Positions 36,935 through 48,139 are shown, counted from the first letter of the stretch. The stretch is DNA of 64,000 nucleotides from Gonatopus flavifemur (GCA_018340375.1 JAFFJZ010000001.1:37564001-37628000), one strand, 5' to 3'. Notes: a model not told the origin generated them from the sequence alone. Program-made: numbers and translations.

Positions 36935-37499
36935 ATCCATAAATATATATTTTCGTAACTGGAATTTTATTCAGATGTAAATGAAATTTCAATAAATTTT
37001 TCAGTCACGTGAATAACATTTGCTTCCATTACATCTACTTGGAAGTTCAATCAGAAATTTCAAATAATGTATAAAGAACGTCGAGGCTGCAAAATACTCG
37101 AATAATCAACAGAATATTGAACTGATTGCTTTGTTTCCTTGATTGATAAAAAAAGAAGCTTTTTGGGAAACTTTGTGAGTTTGAAAAGAATCTGACAAAA
37201 ACCAAAAATTAATAATACCTGGGTTGAATTTTATCCAATGAGATTCAGAAAGAGAATTCGAAAAGGTTGAAGATTGAGCTGAATATTGAAAATTCCAACG
37301 CAATTGTGATAAAATAAAAGTGTATTTTATGCATTATCATATCAAAACGGAATTCAAATAAGAACCTCTTCAATACATTGAAATTCATCTTGTGGAATTT
37401 TGTCATAAATCTTAGATATTTTAGAAGAGGAATAAAGAACGAATTCAGCAAAATTTAGAAGAAACTTCCAATTTCTGAGTATGGTGTATATATAGGTGC
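36935..37499. other. Unassigned AT-rich sequence
   Basis: No supported feature. The short minus ORFs here have no recognisable domain. Confidence 0.4.
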
Positions 37500-38540
37500 A
37501 TGTATATATCATGTGGATCCTTTATCGAAATTTCCCGTCTCTCTCCTTCTCGTAGATGCTACATAGCTAGCCGAATCCCTTTCTCTCTTCCTCTCGATTT
37601 CTTACGGTATACCCTCACCATTGAGGACGAACGAGTAAACGCTGACGATTATTCCAATCTTCTTTGCCTCTTAGACCGATTTATTGTTCGAAATGTGAGG
37701 GAGTGGAGAATGAGACAACATCCGTGAGGAGAAAAAAGGTATGAGAAGTGAGTTTATCGTTCAGAAAATGGCACGATGGCAGCAGACACTCTGTGTGCGC
37801 CCTGACGGAAACGTCTTCGGTCGAGAAAATGTAGCCCCTTCCTTTTTCACGAGAGAACTCCAAGTCGCGTTAGGGACTTGGAAGGAGTAAAAAAGAACAA
37901 GATGACGACGTCGTCGTCGACGAGGACGCCGAAGACGACGACGACGACGACTCTGAATCTGGCTGGAGTCTCCAGTCTTGGTCTGAGTAATTTTAGGCCA
38001 CCCTTGCTTTTCGCGTCTCGTCCCTCTCTCTCTCTTCCTTTTCTTCCCCGATCTTCAACATCCGGCACAACGCCAACTCACATTTACCGAGTATTTTTTC
38101 AGACTCTCGTATCTCAGATGTATAGCCATGCGAGAGAGCAGGACGGCGCTGTAATTCATGATGAAAAGCCAAGAGAACACATTGTACATGTATATACATA
38201 AATGTATACACACAAGAATAAAAGCAGTAACACCATGTGCTTCCATGCACGTATGCACTCATCGTCACTTTTCCCTCTTTCTTTTTCTGTAGTCGCTTGT
38301 TTTTTCCTTCCCTTTTTCTCTCTTCACTCTACTCTCCGCTAAGTCTAACTTTTATTCTGTACGAGACGAGACGCCCAAAGACAACGACTGTGGTTGGGTC
38401 GGCTATTCTTAGAGATGTAAGAACGTTTGTGATGTTGGTACGCAACAGTGACAAAAGACAGATTCCACATACAGTGACCATTAGTGCAACTACTATACAA
38501 CGGTAACAACCGTGGCAGTCGTTATGTACGACGAACACCT
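37500..38540. other. GC-richer island with trinucleotide repeat
   Basis: Base composition rises visibly above the surrounding AT-rich DNA, with CT-rich stretches on the plus strand. A degenerate GAC/GTC trinucleotide run spans about 37901-37951. In insects such islands often mark first exons or promoters, but no TATA box, initiator or splice pattern is clear enough to annotate. ORFs with Thr or Val runs through the trinucleotide tract (37878-38201 plus, 37847-38068 minus) are repeat-driven. Confidence 0.4.
37768..37890 (+). CDS. Candidate 40-codon ORF, unknown function
   Basis: The ATG lies in a favourable animal context (purine at -3, G at +4: AAAATGG). The frame starts MARWQQTLCVRPDGNVFGRE and ends ALGTWKE before TAA, in the GC-richer island just upstream of the trinucleotide run. 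There are no transmembrane or other recognisable motifs. It may be a first exon, a small peptide or an upstream ORF, or chance. No homology is recognised. Confidence 0.2.
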   Translation: MARWQQTLCVRPDGNVFGRENVAPSFFTRELQVALGTWKE

Positions 38541-39486
38541 AAAAAGGCAACGTATATTAGGAGAAGACTTCTTGTTTCGTTGTGTACTATACTATTCATG
38601 AAACGCACAAATTCTCAACCAAATTTATTATCAAACGGTTGATATCGCATTTTATTCTTCAACGTTTAACCACCCGTGAGTGGAAGAGAATATTTTCATC
38701 CTTAAGCATGAATGAAATTAGGAGGTTTTAAATCTATACGGGCAAATAGATTTGCATCTTCTATTTTTTTATAATAGATCTCATTAGATTCACAGAGATC
38801 CAAATTATTTTTTTCCGAACGGATCTCCGTATTTGAATCATAAAATCAAAAATTATGTGGAATAAAAATTATATATCGGGGGACACCAAGGGGGACGTCA
38901 CATTAAGTGGCTTATTCTTGTGAATTTTTTTGTCAGAGGGGACATGATTGGAATCAATTTGAATTGTGAGGTTGTGTCATTAACATTTTCAATTACATTC
39001 TGAATTCAAGTGTTTCATTTTGATGCAATCAGAGGGTTTGAATATTGTATTCACTTTTCAAACGCTCAAAAACGTGGAAATATACTCGTAAAATATATCA
39101 AATGTTCTATTATAAAACACCTCGTATGAATTATTGACATATTTATATAGTTATAAGCGTGCTGAAAGTGACTACAGGTTTCAAACACTCTGAGTGTATT
39201 GAGACAAAACACTCAAATTTGCAATGAAGCTGAAATTAGCAGCCATGAAGTTAGGCAGCCAGGTTTTGTAACTTTTGATTAAACGTTGTTTCAACTGTTT
39301 TCATACCAGAAATCGATCAAGTAGCATCCCATTGAACGTTTCAGATCCTCAAATCTTCGATAAACTTTTAATGTAAAGAATTATAACGATCGACTGCTAG
39401 CTTTATGGCTACCAGTTTCAGCTTCATGAATTTGCAGTGTACGTCTTGGAATTTTTTCAGAAGTTTTTTTCGTCGACAACCCCCAA
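38541..39486. other. Unassigned AT-rich sequence
   Basis: No gene or element end was recognised. Confidence 0.4.
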
Positions 39487-39797
39487 CCCAAACAGACACA
39501 AAGATATCTTTCAGAATTCTGAAAGATATTTTCCAAAACTACAAGAAATCTTGAAGGATTTTTTGAAAGATATCTTTTCGTATTTGAAAAGATGTTATGT
39601 TATGCGACATGAATAGATTTCTGGAAGATCTCTTGGAGATTTCTCAAAGACAGCTATTTCTTCAAGAAGAAATTGAGAAATCTGAAAGAGTTCTTCAAAA
39701 TCTCTCGAAGATGTCTTGAAAAATTCATAAAAATGTCTTGGAAGAAGCTTGAATTTATTCACACAAAAAATGTATAACATCTGCTTTTCCCTTCACA

Positions 39798-39812
39798 CCC
39801 CCCCCCCCCCCC
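39798..39812 (+). repeat. Poly-C run of 15
   Basis: An uninterrupted run of 15 C sits inside otherwise AT-rich DNA within the split element. G/C runs of this kind also sit near the ends of the two hAT-like elements at 3890 and 36746, but no hAT ends could be paired here. Confidence 0.6.
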
Positions 39813-39863
39813 TGTTTGTCTTGATCGCTTTCGCACTTCTATGAAGTTTACTTGATCCCGATC

Positions 39864-39933
39864 CTTGAGGTTGCGGGAATTGAATCCGCGCATCTTACGA
39901 TGTACTTCCGCTTCAGTGACGTGAGCTATACAG
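39864..39933 (-). ncRNA. tRNA-like sequence (probable SINE head or tRNA pseudogene)
   Basis: On the minus strand an A-box-like TATAGCTCACGTCACTGAAG is followed by a CATC-GTAA-GATG hairpin in the anticodon-arm position. Then comes a T-arm-like GCGGATTCAATTCCCGC, with four or five pairs. The acceptor ends do not pair, so a functional tRNA is unlikely. It lies inside the split AAGATATCTT-rich element. Confidence 0.45.
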
Positions 39934-40456
39934 ACAATTTGATTTTGATGCTTATACATAATTGTCAATATGACATAGTGGAATAATGTCAGTGGGGTAC
40001 ATTCCCAGAGTAAAAGTGATCTTTTGAAAAAACTGTTATTATATAAACAAATGTCAGATAAGTTGGCCGTGCATACCACAGATTCTTAAATTATTTCTAT
40101 CTCATCGTTGTTAAAGAATAACTTATTATTAAGTATGAATGAGAATTTTTTTAAATTTACTTGAAGGCCGTACATGAAATTGAGCGTAAAAAGTTCAGTG
40201 ATTTGTGAAATATTTGTGTCTTGGAGATTGGTTGATTCCAGCGCGGGTATTCAAAAGTTACGAAATCGTACTTTTTGCAGAATTCAAAATCTCTTGGAAC
40301 GCATATAGATTTTTCAAGCTTTCGATTTGTAAATGAATTTATCACATCTGTTCGATTATAATAAAAGGCACATTCCAAGTTTTACTCATGTCAATTCGTA
40401 TAATTAAGTATTCATAACTGAAACCTGCTGACTATCAATCCTCTTAAACATATCTT

Positions 40457-41474
40457 CACTGTAAAAAAAACTGGAAATTTACTGTGCACCTGGACTGGAA
40501 ATTTCCAGTGTTAGTATTGTAATATGGGTATTCCAGTACATGTACAGAGATTTTGTTGGTACGGTACTGAAAATTTACCAAGCATAACTGAAACTTCAGT
40601 CCTTGTACTGGAATTTTCAAGTTTAAGATTGTCTACTGAAATTTTGCCATGATTTCGCGCAAATTTTACTACAATTTTACAGTTATTGTGCACCAGAAAA
40701 AAGTATCCCCTCAATAAGGACTTGGAAAAAATTTCGAATTTAGAAAAAAAACTTAATCGTTGGTATACTCGAATTATACAGGTTTTGAACTGCAATTTTC
40801 AGGTCGTATGACGGAATTTTCCAGTTATGCTGGAATTTAATCACTGTTGCACTGAAATTTTCCACTTCTATTAGACTTCGTCATTTCTGGCAGGAAAAAT
40901 TCCAAGTCTTTATATTAAAAATTTCCTGATTGAGATTTTGAATAATAATTGTAATTGTAGCAAATAAAATTGATATATGAGGTTTTTCGAGGACTTATTC
41001 CTTTGTATATTCTGAATATGAAGCATATGTAGTAACTCAAGCTGGCCTTTCAGCATGTCGCGCTGTAGCTCATCGGTTAGGTCTCAGGTTTCAGTTGCTA
41101 AGCAGGTAGAAAAGTGTAGGTTCAAATCCCACGAGATACATATAACTTTCTGTCCATCCACATGAATGATCAAGTTCCTCAATCATTTTGAAATACAAGA
41201 ACCGTGCAAACCACTTCGCGTGAGCAATTTTTCCTATAATTTTCATGAATATTTCCAGCATTAATTTTCCAATACATGTCCTGGAAAAGTCCAGTTCGCG
41301 TGCTGAAAAATTCCAGTACTGAGGCTCAGAAAATTTCCAGTTTTGATGCTGAAATCCTATAACGTTAGTACTGAATTTTTGCAGTACAAATGTGCTAAAA
41401 TTTTCCGGTACATGTACAGGTTAATTGCTTCCAGTACATGTACTGGAATTTTCCAGTGAAATTTTTTCACAGTG
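40457..41474. mobile_element. CTGGAATTTTCCAG-rich element, 1018 bp, TT TSD
   Basis: The ends CACTGTAAAAAAAACTGG and CCAGTGAAATTTTTTCACAGTG are flanked by TT (40455-40456, 41475-41476). Both arms are filled with ACTGGAATTTTCCAGTAC-like palindromic motifs. The centre (about 40870-41240) lacks them and includes a tRNA-like sequence, so the centre may be a further insertion. It lies inside the AAGATATCTT-rich element. Confidence 0.75.
41060..41139 (+). ncRNA. tRNA-like sequence (probable SINE head)
   Basis: An A-box-like TGTAGCTCATCGGTTAGG and a B-box GTAGGTTCAAATCCCAC (T stem with four of five pairs) lie about 45 bp apart, as in a tRNA with a long variable arm. Acceptor halves do not pair and no clear anticodon stem forms. 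RNA polymerase III promoter function is possible; translation function is not supported. Confidence 0.5.
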
Positions 41475-41899
41475 TTGTTGAAGTCTTCCAATCTTGTTGA
41501 TATCTTTCAAACGCTTCTAAAAGATATCTTCAAGATATCTCGCATGATCGTCTTGGAAATATCTTGAATCAAGACACCTTCTAGAAATCTTCCACAAGAT
41601 GTCTTTCCAACACTTCTGAAAGGTATATTTAAGAACTCTTCAAGAACGTTCTTGAAGATCTCCTAATCGAGTATTCTTTTAGATATCTTCAAGAACTTCG
41701 TGCTGTGTGGGAAGTTATGAGACCGCGTGCACTATAAACCCTCAAATCATTGAAAGTTTCTCAGAACTCGAAGTTATAAGCATTTTTCATCTGACTGTTG
41801 AATTTAATTTTGGGAAAATATAATATTTCAGATTATCTTTTTTCTTCGCTCCGAGAATCCTTGATTCAATCGAGTAGGGATGGATGCTTTATTACTGTA

Positions 41900-42026
41900 A
41901 ATCACAGCACCCGACGTTTTGCCCAGATTCTGGGCATTATCCAGAATATGAGATGCCCCTGTTCTTCGATTTTTATATCCTTGAAAACGCCCAGGATCTG
42001 GGAGAGACGTCGGGTTCTGTGATTCA
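41900..42026. mobile_element. GCCCAG/CTGGGC inverted-repeat element
   Basis: The left AATCACAGCACCCGACG pairs with the right CGTCGGGTTCTGTGATT. Inner motifs GCCCAGATTCTGGGC and CCAGGATCTGGG pair as well. The flanks are not clearly duplicated. It abuts the CACGGAGAG element starting at 42029. Overlapping short ORFs on both strands arise from the palindrome. Confidence 0.6.
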
Positions 42027-42028
42027 CA

Positions 42029-42322
42029 CACGGAGAGAATTTTGTAGTACAGATTACTACAATTATTTTGTAACGCTGGACTATACTGACACTCTGACTA
42101 AAATCACTGAACGGTTATTCAGAAATGCTTTGCTTGCATCCCTTTTTACGATTGAGACATTGTAACCTTTCTTTGCTTTATTTCCAATTTTACTATAATC
42201 TATCGTAATTTAAATCATTATCATCGCAATATTCCTCGTAATGTCAGTATGGTCCAACTTTACAAAAACAGTAATATTGAACACATTTTTTATGCAATGT
42301 ATACTACAAAATTTTCTCCGTG
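42029..42322. mobile_element. CACGGAGAG-ended element, 294 bp, CA TSD
   Basis: The ends are CACGGAGAGAATTTTGTAGT and ACTACAAAATTTTCTCCGTG, flanked by CA (42027-42028, 42323-42324). The TIR is about 22 bp with one or two mismatches. The interior is AT-rich without ORFs. The ends are of the same type as the GCTG-rich element at 35924. Confidence 0.85.
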
Positions 42323-42324
42323 CA

Positions 42325-43043
42325 GTCATAAAGCATTCGTTTCTACTTAGTTGAATCAATAATTCTCGGAGCGATTTTTTACGAATACTGAGTGCTTATT
42401 TTTCGAAAAAATCTTTTTTTTTCTGAAACAAAAAAAAACAAGAAAAATGGTAAGAATTTCGAACTTTTTTGGAACGTCACTGAATTTTTCAAGTTTCAAT
42501 ATACCCAGTTAGAAGTTGATTCAATTATTAATAAAAACATGAGTGAGGAATGTGAAGAAAATTCTATTAGTCACTCTCAGGTAAAACTTGCGACCTGCAC
42601 ATCTCACGTGAAAGACAACCGACAACGGTGTGGACTCCGACAATAGACCTCTATGAACAGTGGTTGTTAACTTTGAAATCCTCGACAAAATATACTAGCC
42701 TAAATTCTGATACCTAGTTCCGAAAATGAATAAAATGAACTTGCAGTTTGAATTGGTTTGAATCGTGTCTTCATTTTTTCAAAAATTCATAAAGAAGTAT
42801 GAAAATAAGATCCAAACGGGTAGAAACATATGTTTAATTGTTCCGCACTTTGATAAATTAAATTATACTCACACGGATTTTGGATTGAATTGGAATAAAC
42901 GTATTAGAAATAGATTCATTCGAGTAATATAAGAGTAGTAGCTGGAAATTAGTAGTATCATCGTTAATAATTTTTACAGTGACACTGCTATTCTGTAGAT
43001 CCGAATCAGTGATATTCACTAATGATTTAGAGAGTAGCTTCCA
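42325..43043. other. Unassigned AT-rich sequence
   Basis: No gene or element end was recognised. The minus frame spanning 42858-43118 shows no domain. Confidence 0.4.
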
Positions 43044-43285
43044 CACTGGAAAAAATATTCTTTTGTTTTCCTTTATAAAATATTTATTTGTATAAATTAA
43101 ATATTCACTTGGATGCAAAAATTGATTGCTCGTGGTGAATAAGTTATTTATTTAGAAGACCAATTTATTTGGGGCAAGTATTCCATTGTCTGATTTGATT
43201 CAATATTTCTATCATCCCAAAGAATATGCTACGGAGGGAGGATAAATACACTGTTCATTTGGTGGGAAGACATTTTTTTTCAATA
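43044..43285. mobile_element. CACTGGAAAAAATATTC element, 242 bp, CA TSD
   Basis: The left end CACTGGAAAAAATATTCTT and the reverse complement of the right end, TATTGAAAAAAAATGTCTT, are flanked by CA (43042-43043, 43286-43287). The right half matches 24890-24975. No coding capacity. Confidence 0.6.
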
Positions 43286-43642
43286 CAAATTTTTACTGTA
43301 CCTCAATTTTGATGCAACCACCGGTGTGTTTTTGGAGTGACATTCTTAATAAAAATATGATTTCGGGTCATCCTATGGAGTTGAAGCCCCCTGTTATCAC
43401 CTGAAGGCTTCATCAAGCTTGTACCATTCTTCAGCGTGGATTCTGTGACAACGTGTGTCGTAATTTGACTAAAGACAAGCCAGGCTTGAGTCATTTGTTG
43501 AGTTCTATGTGGGAAGCATTCTGTTTCGAAGAAGCAATTCATCTATGATGGCTAAAGATGAAACGGTTGAAACCAACTACACGTTTTTATTGGGAGAATC
43601 ATATTTTTCCTCTATGCATGCAGTGACGCGAATATGTACTTC

Positions 43643-43923
43643 CCCAGGGAACAGTTATGAGAGGAAGAGCTCTTCGGAAAGAGCACTGTCAATGTTATCA
43701 TATCGATATCTGAATGGTATCATTTTTCTGAGATCTCAGAAAAAAATCCTCTTAAAGAGTTCATTTGGATAACATTCTGGCAATCTCTTATTTTCCTCAG
43801 AAATCGACGCATCTGATAACATTCTGATATCCTCATGTTAACCTTCTGAAAGGTCTATCTGACCTCTTACACATATTTAGGAGATCTTTAAGAGCTCCGG
43901 ATGATAACATATTGTCCACTGGG
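43643..43923 (-). mobile_element. CCCAGTGAAC-ended AAGAGCTC-rich element, copy 2, TC TSD
   Basis: It is the inverted counterpart of 33395-33686 and matches along essentially its full length, including CTCTTAAAGAGTTC, AAATCGACGCATCTGATAAC and AGAGCTCCGGATGATAAC. The ends are CCCAGGGAACAG and ATTGTCCACTGGG. The flanks are TC (43641-43642, 43924-43925), unlike the TT of copy 1. That independently confirms both boundaries. Confidence 0.88.
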
Positions 43924-43925
43924 TC

Positions 43926-44653
43926 ATCTTCATTCTAACCGTTTGATATAGGTATCACAATTATATTTATGCTGGTGTTCTGATAATCATAACCAGATCC
44001 TTCCGATACAACGATTAATGTTTCGGCATTATAAAGATGTGCAGAATTATTAATTACTGTATTAATTATACTGATGTCATAAAAAATATGCTTTGAATTT
44101 CACTTAGCTTTTGAAATTAGAGTCATGATTCCCGTGCAATGATACAATATTAACGTTGAATAATTGGACATAATTTTGTCCCTAAGAAAGAAGAATGGAG
44201 AGAAATGGGACATGACCCAGTTCTTGCTACTCAGCACCAATCCGGAAGTCTGATTTATCGTCTGCGGGTGAGGTACAGCTTTGTTTTCCGCTTCAAATAA
44301 ATGGAATCTCCCGTTCGGTAGCGAATACCGAGTAATAAGTAACCTTTTCCCTGTGCATGGTGCTTGTTACAGCACATTATTAGTAATGCACATCACCATG
44401 CACCCCGCATCTTCACATGGAAAATCAATCTAAAGCATAAACGGTGATAATCCGAAAATGCAGAACATGAGAGTATGAAAGTTTGATCCAATCTCGGAGG
44501 TAGTTGGATGTTGCAATAGAGTTTTCACTCAACTTTGATTGCATTTTTATGGAATTAATAAATCCAGGAGAAGTGTTTTTTTCAAATTCCTGAAGAATTT
44601 TTGAATTCAAAATCCTCATGAAGGCCCATCAAGCACAAGAGTTCACGCAAAGA
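43926..44653. other. Unassigned sequence
   Basis: No supported gene, RNA or element. A short inverted pair GTGCATGGTGC / CATCACCATGCAC lies near 44352-44402. Confidence 0.4.
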
Positions 44654-44654
44654 G

Positions 44655-44833
44655 CTCCCATTATGCTAATCAATATGTATTCATTATGAATATTTTGAAT
44701 TCAAAATGAACAACTTAATGTTCAGAAAGAATTCATATTGAGATTTCATAATGAATTCTGCGGGCATTCAATACGACTTCATTTTGAATTGAAAATATTC
44801 ATAATGGATACATGTTGATTAGCATATCAAGGA
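44655..44833. repeat. Inverted-repeat (hairpin) element around 180 bp
   Basis: The left ATGCTAATCAATATGTATTC and its partner ending TACATGTTGATTAGCAT start arms of about 50 bp. The arms include AATATTTTGAATTCAAAATGA-type pairing. The interior repeats TTCATTATGAAT. The outer ends and any TSD are not clear. Confidence 0.6.
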
Positions 44834-46024
44834 CTATTCGGGAGATCTTTAGAAAGTCTTTATAAATCCAAATTGATGATTCGTGCTGGCTGGAGGAGGT
44901 TCAATTGAATTTCAATTGAATTTCGAATGTGGGTTCTACGTGAAACAATTGTTTCTTATTTCAAGATTTTCAATTAAAACACTTGAAAATTGCTGGATCC
45001 AATTGTTTGCAATTGTTACATATTTTCACACCTTACCGTAATGAATGCAATAAAATTTCTCCATGTCAAAGAACTTCCTTGATGAAATATAAATAACTGT
45101 AGAGTAGTAATACTTTTAACTGTACGAAGATCAAAGAGTGTTTGAGGTTTCATTTTCCACATCATTTCATCTATCGTAGACGTCATGTTTGAGGTCAATA
45201 TGACGTGTACGCCATTTCATACTGCGAATAAACGTACCTCGCTGATTGAGGTTGATCATTTGAAGTCATGCGAGAAACAATTTTGATATCTGCCAATTCT
45301 GTATAATTACTAATTGCGGAAGTAAAGATCTCGATGGATATTCCAATTATTTATTCAAAGAGGGGAGGATATTGAAGCATCTCATATCAAAGATTACATA
45401 ATCTAATTCATATTTCAAGAAATGCTGACATTTTATGGTACCGTGATAACGGAAAATTGTAACCCCTCGCGATAAGAAATTCAGATTGTTTGATTTTTTA
45501 TTTCATCGAGAAACAATAACTCACTGGATTTGTGGCGAACTTTTATTTTCTTGATACAATATACAGTTCAGTTGCTTTCAGCACAGTGGTTAAAGTTCCC
45601 AATGGACCGGTTTAAAGCGTGAAAAGCCACTCATTATCAGCTCTAAGGTTAATTGTGTAATGTCTTGATTCCAGCTGAACAGATAGAGGTGTAATTACAT
45701 GCAGGTAAGTACGCAATCGTAAAATGTGCTTGAGAAGTATCGAATACTCTTCTCTTTCTCTTTCCCCCCATCTTTCTCTCACGAGAATGCATTGTGGGAG
45801 AAAGAGAAACGAGGTGGAATTGAAAGTCGTTGGTTCAAGTTTTCTGCGATGTTAGATACTTCCAAATTAGTATAAGAGTAAATTTCAGTTCACGAAATAA
45901 TTAATTGATTCACTTTATCCATTCATTTGGTTCTATGTATACTTATAAAGTGGACTGGATTTGAGCTCGCTCCTATAAAAAATAGCATCAGTATTTCATC
46001 ATCATCACCACGAAGTAATCAGTC
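44834..46024. other. Unassigned sequence
   Basis: No supported gene or element. The plus ORF 45927-46130 overlaps the antisense of the LINE relic and is not considered real. Confidence 0.4.
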
Positions 46025-46270
46025 TTATGACTGCTTTGATGAAATCCTCCAACCCTGTCTATTATCCGCTAAACGCTCAATTTCTACATATCTACGACAA
46101 CCCTTACCTTGTATAATTTGCATCATATAACTTCATCTGGGTCTACCTTTGCAAGTTTTACCATTCATTGCTCCTTCTAATATTGTTTTCAATAAACTAT
46201 CATGGCTCAATGTGTGTCCTATCAGATTACTTCTCCTTCTCACGACATGTTTCAAAAGACTTCTTTTTTC
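46025..46270 (-). pseudogene. Non-LTR retrotransposon (LINE) ORF2 C-terminal relic
   Basis: Read on the minus strand, the frame gives RRRSNLIGHTLSHDSLLK, then TILEG, GK..KGRPR, an in-frame TGA, SYM.QI, KGCRRYVEIERLADNRQGWR and a final stop. Known biology: the spaced pattern RRR..LIGH.LRH..L...ILEG...GKR.RGRPR.S......A.DR..WR is the C-terminal tail of many insect endonuclease/reverse-transcriptase LINEs. Only this tail (about 80 residues) is present and it carries one internal stop, so it is a dead 5'-truncated remnant. The reverse-transcriptase catalytic core is absent. The clade cannot be named with confidence. Confidence 0.75.
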
Positions 46271-46737
46271 ATATCAGTATTCAATATATTCACAAAGCTT
46301 GCTCGTTTCTGAAAACAATGTCGACTGTTGCAGATTGCAAAAACATTGTTTCCACATCTCTTAACCAATCGAGACAGAACTCTCATGGATCTACTATTGA
46401 ATCGTAATTGAAACGTGGTATAAATTTGATTGCAATCAGATAACCAGAAACATAGATATGAATGATACCAAAATCACAACTTTCGATAATATATTCCCTC
46501 TCCCGTCCTTCTGTGAGAATGAGGTTACAATTTATATGGGACCACTGTTGACACTGCACATAACTGCGTGCACAATTTTATGAGGATCGGATGATAGGCA
46601 CGGCATATATCCGCATAATAGCGGCATTCACGAGATTTCCAAATTTTCTCTTCAAGTTTATCGCTCACCCTTTTCTTCCCTCAATTTCGATTTGCCTGAA
46701 ACTTATATCACACAATTGACACCCCATGAACTGACTA

Positions 46738-47424
46738 CCCGGGAAAGAATAATTCATATATGGTTGTATATGAGCGTATATGTATTTCATATATGAACAT
46801 ATATGAAATACATATAAACATATATGAAATGAAAGGTCGACGGTCTAAACCTGTTAACTGACATTTCAGATATTTTACACGGCGAAGAAAAGTTGATTCA
46901 GATCTTTCAATTTTCATTCAAAAGATCTGAAATTTGGAAGTATCATTCACCCTTGTAACCCGAAGAAAAAACTTTTCATAGACTAGGAAAATATGAAAAA
47001 TTAAAGAAATGCCAACGTTTTTTCTTCGCCGTGTAAAATTTCTGAAATATCAGTTAACAGGTTTAGACCGCCGACCCTTCAAATACATATGAACATATAT
47101 GAAATACATATGAACATATATGAAATACATATGCACATATATGAAATACATATGAACATATATAAACATATATGAGATCATATATGAGCATATATGGATT
47201 TCGGCTATATATGACCATGTATGAATGAAACTGTAGTTGGCCATATGTGATCATATTCAATCATACATTATCATATACATCCATATATGGACAAAAAAAT
47301 GTCACAATTGTTTGTGGAACGTGATGAAAAACCAAAGGAGAGAGAAGTGAGATCAATGCTGACAGATTCCCCACTTTCATATATGACCGTATACGGGTCC
47401 ATATATGAAATTTTTTTTCCCGGG
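46738..47424. mobile_element. CCCGGG-ended CATATATG-rich element, TA TSD, split
   Basis: The ends CCCGGGAAAGAATAATTC and the complement of the right end, CCCGGGAAAAAAAATTTC, are flanked by TA (46736-46737, 47425-47426). The interior is a degenerate array of CATATATGAAATACATATGAA units. A 250-bp element is nested at 46831-47080. The interrupted host repeat reads through the target as ...GAATATTCAG... at about 9568. ORFs with repeating YMFI-type units (47050-47260 minus) are translations of this array. Confidence 0.9.
46831..47080. mobile_element. Innermost element with ~70-bp TIRs, AAAT TSD
   Basis: The left GAAAGGTCGACGGTCTAAAC and the complement of the right end, GAAGGGTCGGCGGTCTAAAC, open arms extending about 70 bp to TTACACGGCGAAGAAAA. 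The flanks are AAAT (46827-46830 and 47081-47084). A 4-bp duplication sets it apart from the 2-bp group. Because the flank is itself repetitive (ATGAAATACATATG), the TSD length could be misjudged. Confidence 0.8.
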
Positions 47425-47815
47425 TATGCTGAGAGTTTCATGGCATTCGGATAATGCCGAAACAGGGTTGGGCATGCTTTGAAAATGTTGTCGAACAATG
47501 CAAATTGCTGAAGACATTTTTTCTACATTTCTCAACTGATTGGGATGAAACTTATATTGGACTACTATCAGCTCATGGCGGGAACGTGATACAAGTTTCA
47601 TTGTAATCAGATGATAAGGAGCGGAGGTATGCGTGTTCGCAAAATCAGAATTTTCGATCACATGTTTCCCTTTTCTCCTCCGTTCTTCTGTAAGAATCAG
47701 GTTAAAACACATATGGAACCACTATTGACACTGTGTATAACTGTAGTAAAAATTTCATGATGATCGGATGATAGGAACGGAAGATATCCGCGTTCGCAAT
47801 TCCTTCACAGGGCTA

Positions 47816-48139
47816 CACACATTCCTCCACACAGACAGACAGACACGGAACCAAAATTTTTCCCAGAAATTGGAGCAGTGTCCAATCAAATACCTCTGTT
47901 AATTGGAATAACCAATAGATTCCGGTCTCGACGCTCTTGTTTCTCTGTTTCTGGCAACACAGGTTCGGGGAGACATGGTGGTCTGAGAAATTTTCAATTT
48001 GAAGACAAAAAAATTTCCGGTCTCCGAAACGATCACAAAGCTTCCCTCTAACGAGGAAACAAAAAAACCCGAATTTTACTATATGCAGCACCGGAAAATT
48101 CTGATCATGAGATGGGAAATCAATTTTTGGTACATGTGT
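47816..48139. other. Unassigned sequence
   Basis: No supported feature beyond the CAGA-type run at its left edge. Confidence 0.4.

Larger units (their letters stand above)
39487..41711. mobile_element. AAGATATCTT-rich element with CCCA...TGGG ends, AA TSD, split
   Basis: The left end CCCAAACAGACACAAAG and the reverse complement of the right end, CCCACACAGCACGAAG, are flanked by AA (39485-39486, 41712-41713). Both outer parts (39500-39745 and 41480-41705) consist of chained AAGATATCTT, TCTTGAAGAT and AGAATTCT palindromic motifs. This supports one element split by later insertions (40457-41474 and probably 39760-40456). The end is of the AGCAC type. Confidence 0.65.
46271..47815 (-). repeat. 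Tandem repeat of ~485-bp unit, copy 2, interrupted
   Basis: The outer pieces 46271-46737 and 47425-47815 align on the minus strand with 9359-9930. The block GAGGTATGCG (47624-47633) and its counterpart near 46455-46464 are about 480 bp apart once the inserted 689 bp are removed, the same period as in copy 1. A (CAGA)n stretch lies at the right edge (about 47822-47840). The LINE relic abuts the left side. Confidence 0.8.

Noticed and set aside
37847..38201. ORFs with Thr or Val runs on both strands
   Set aside because: They are driven by the GAC/GTC trinucleotide repeat; open on both strands and with no domain.
47050..47260. ORFs with repeating YMFIYVHMYF-type units resembling a membrane repeat protein
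   Set aside because: They are direct translations of the CATATATGAAATACATATG array inside a transposon, in two frames at once.
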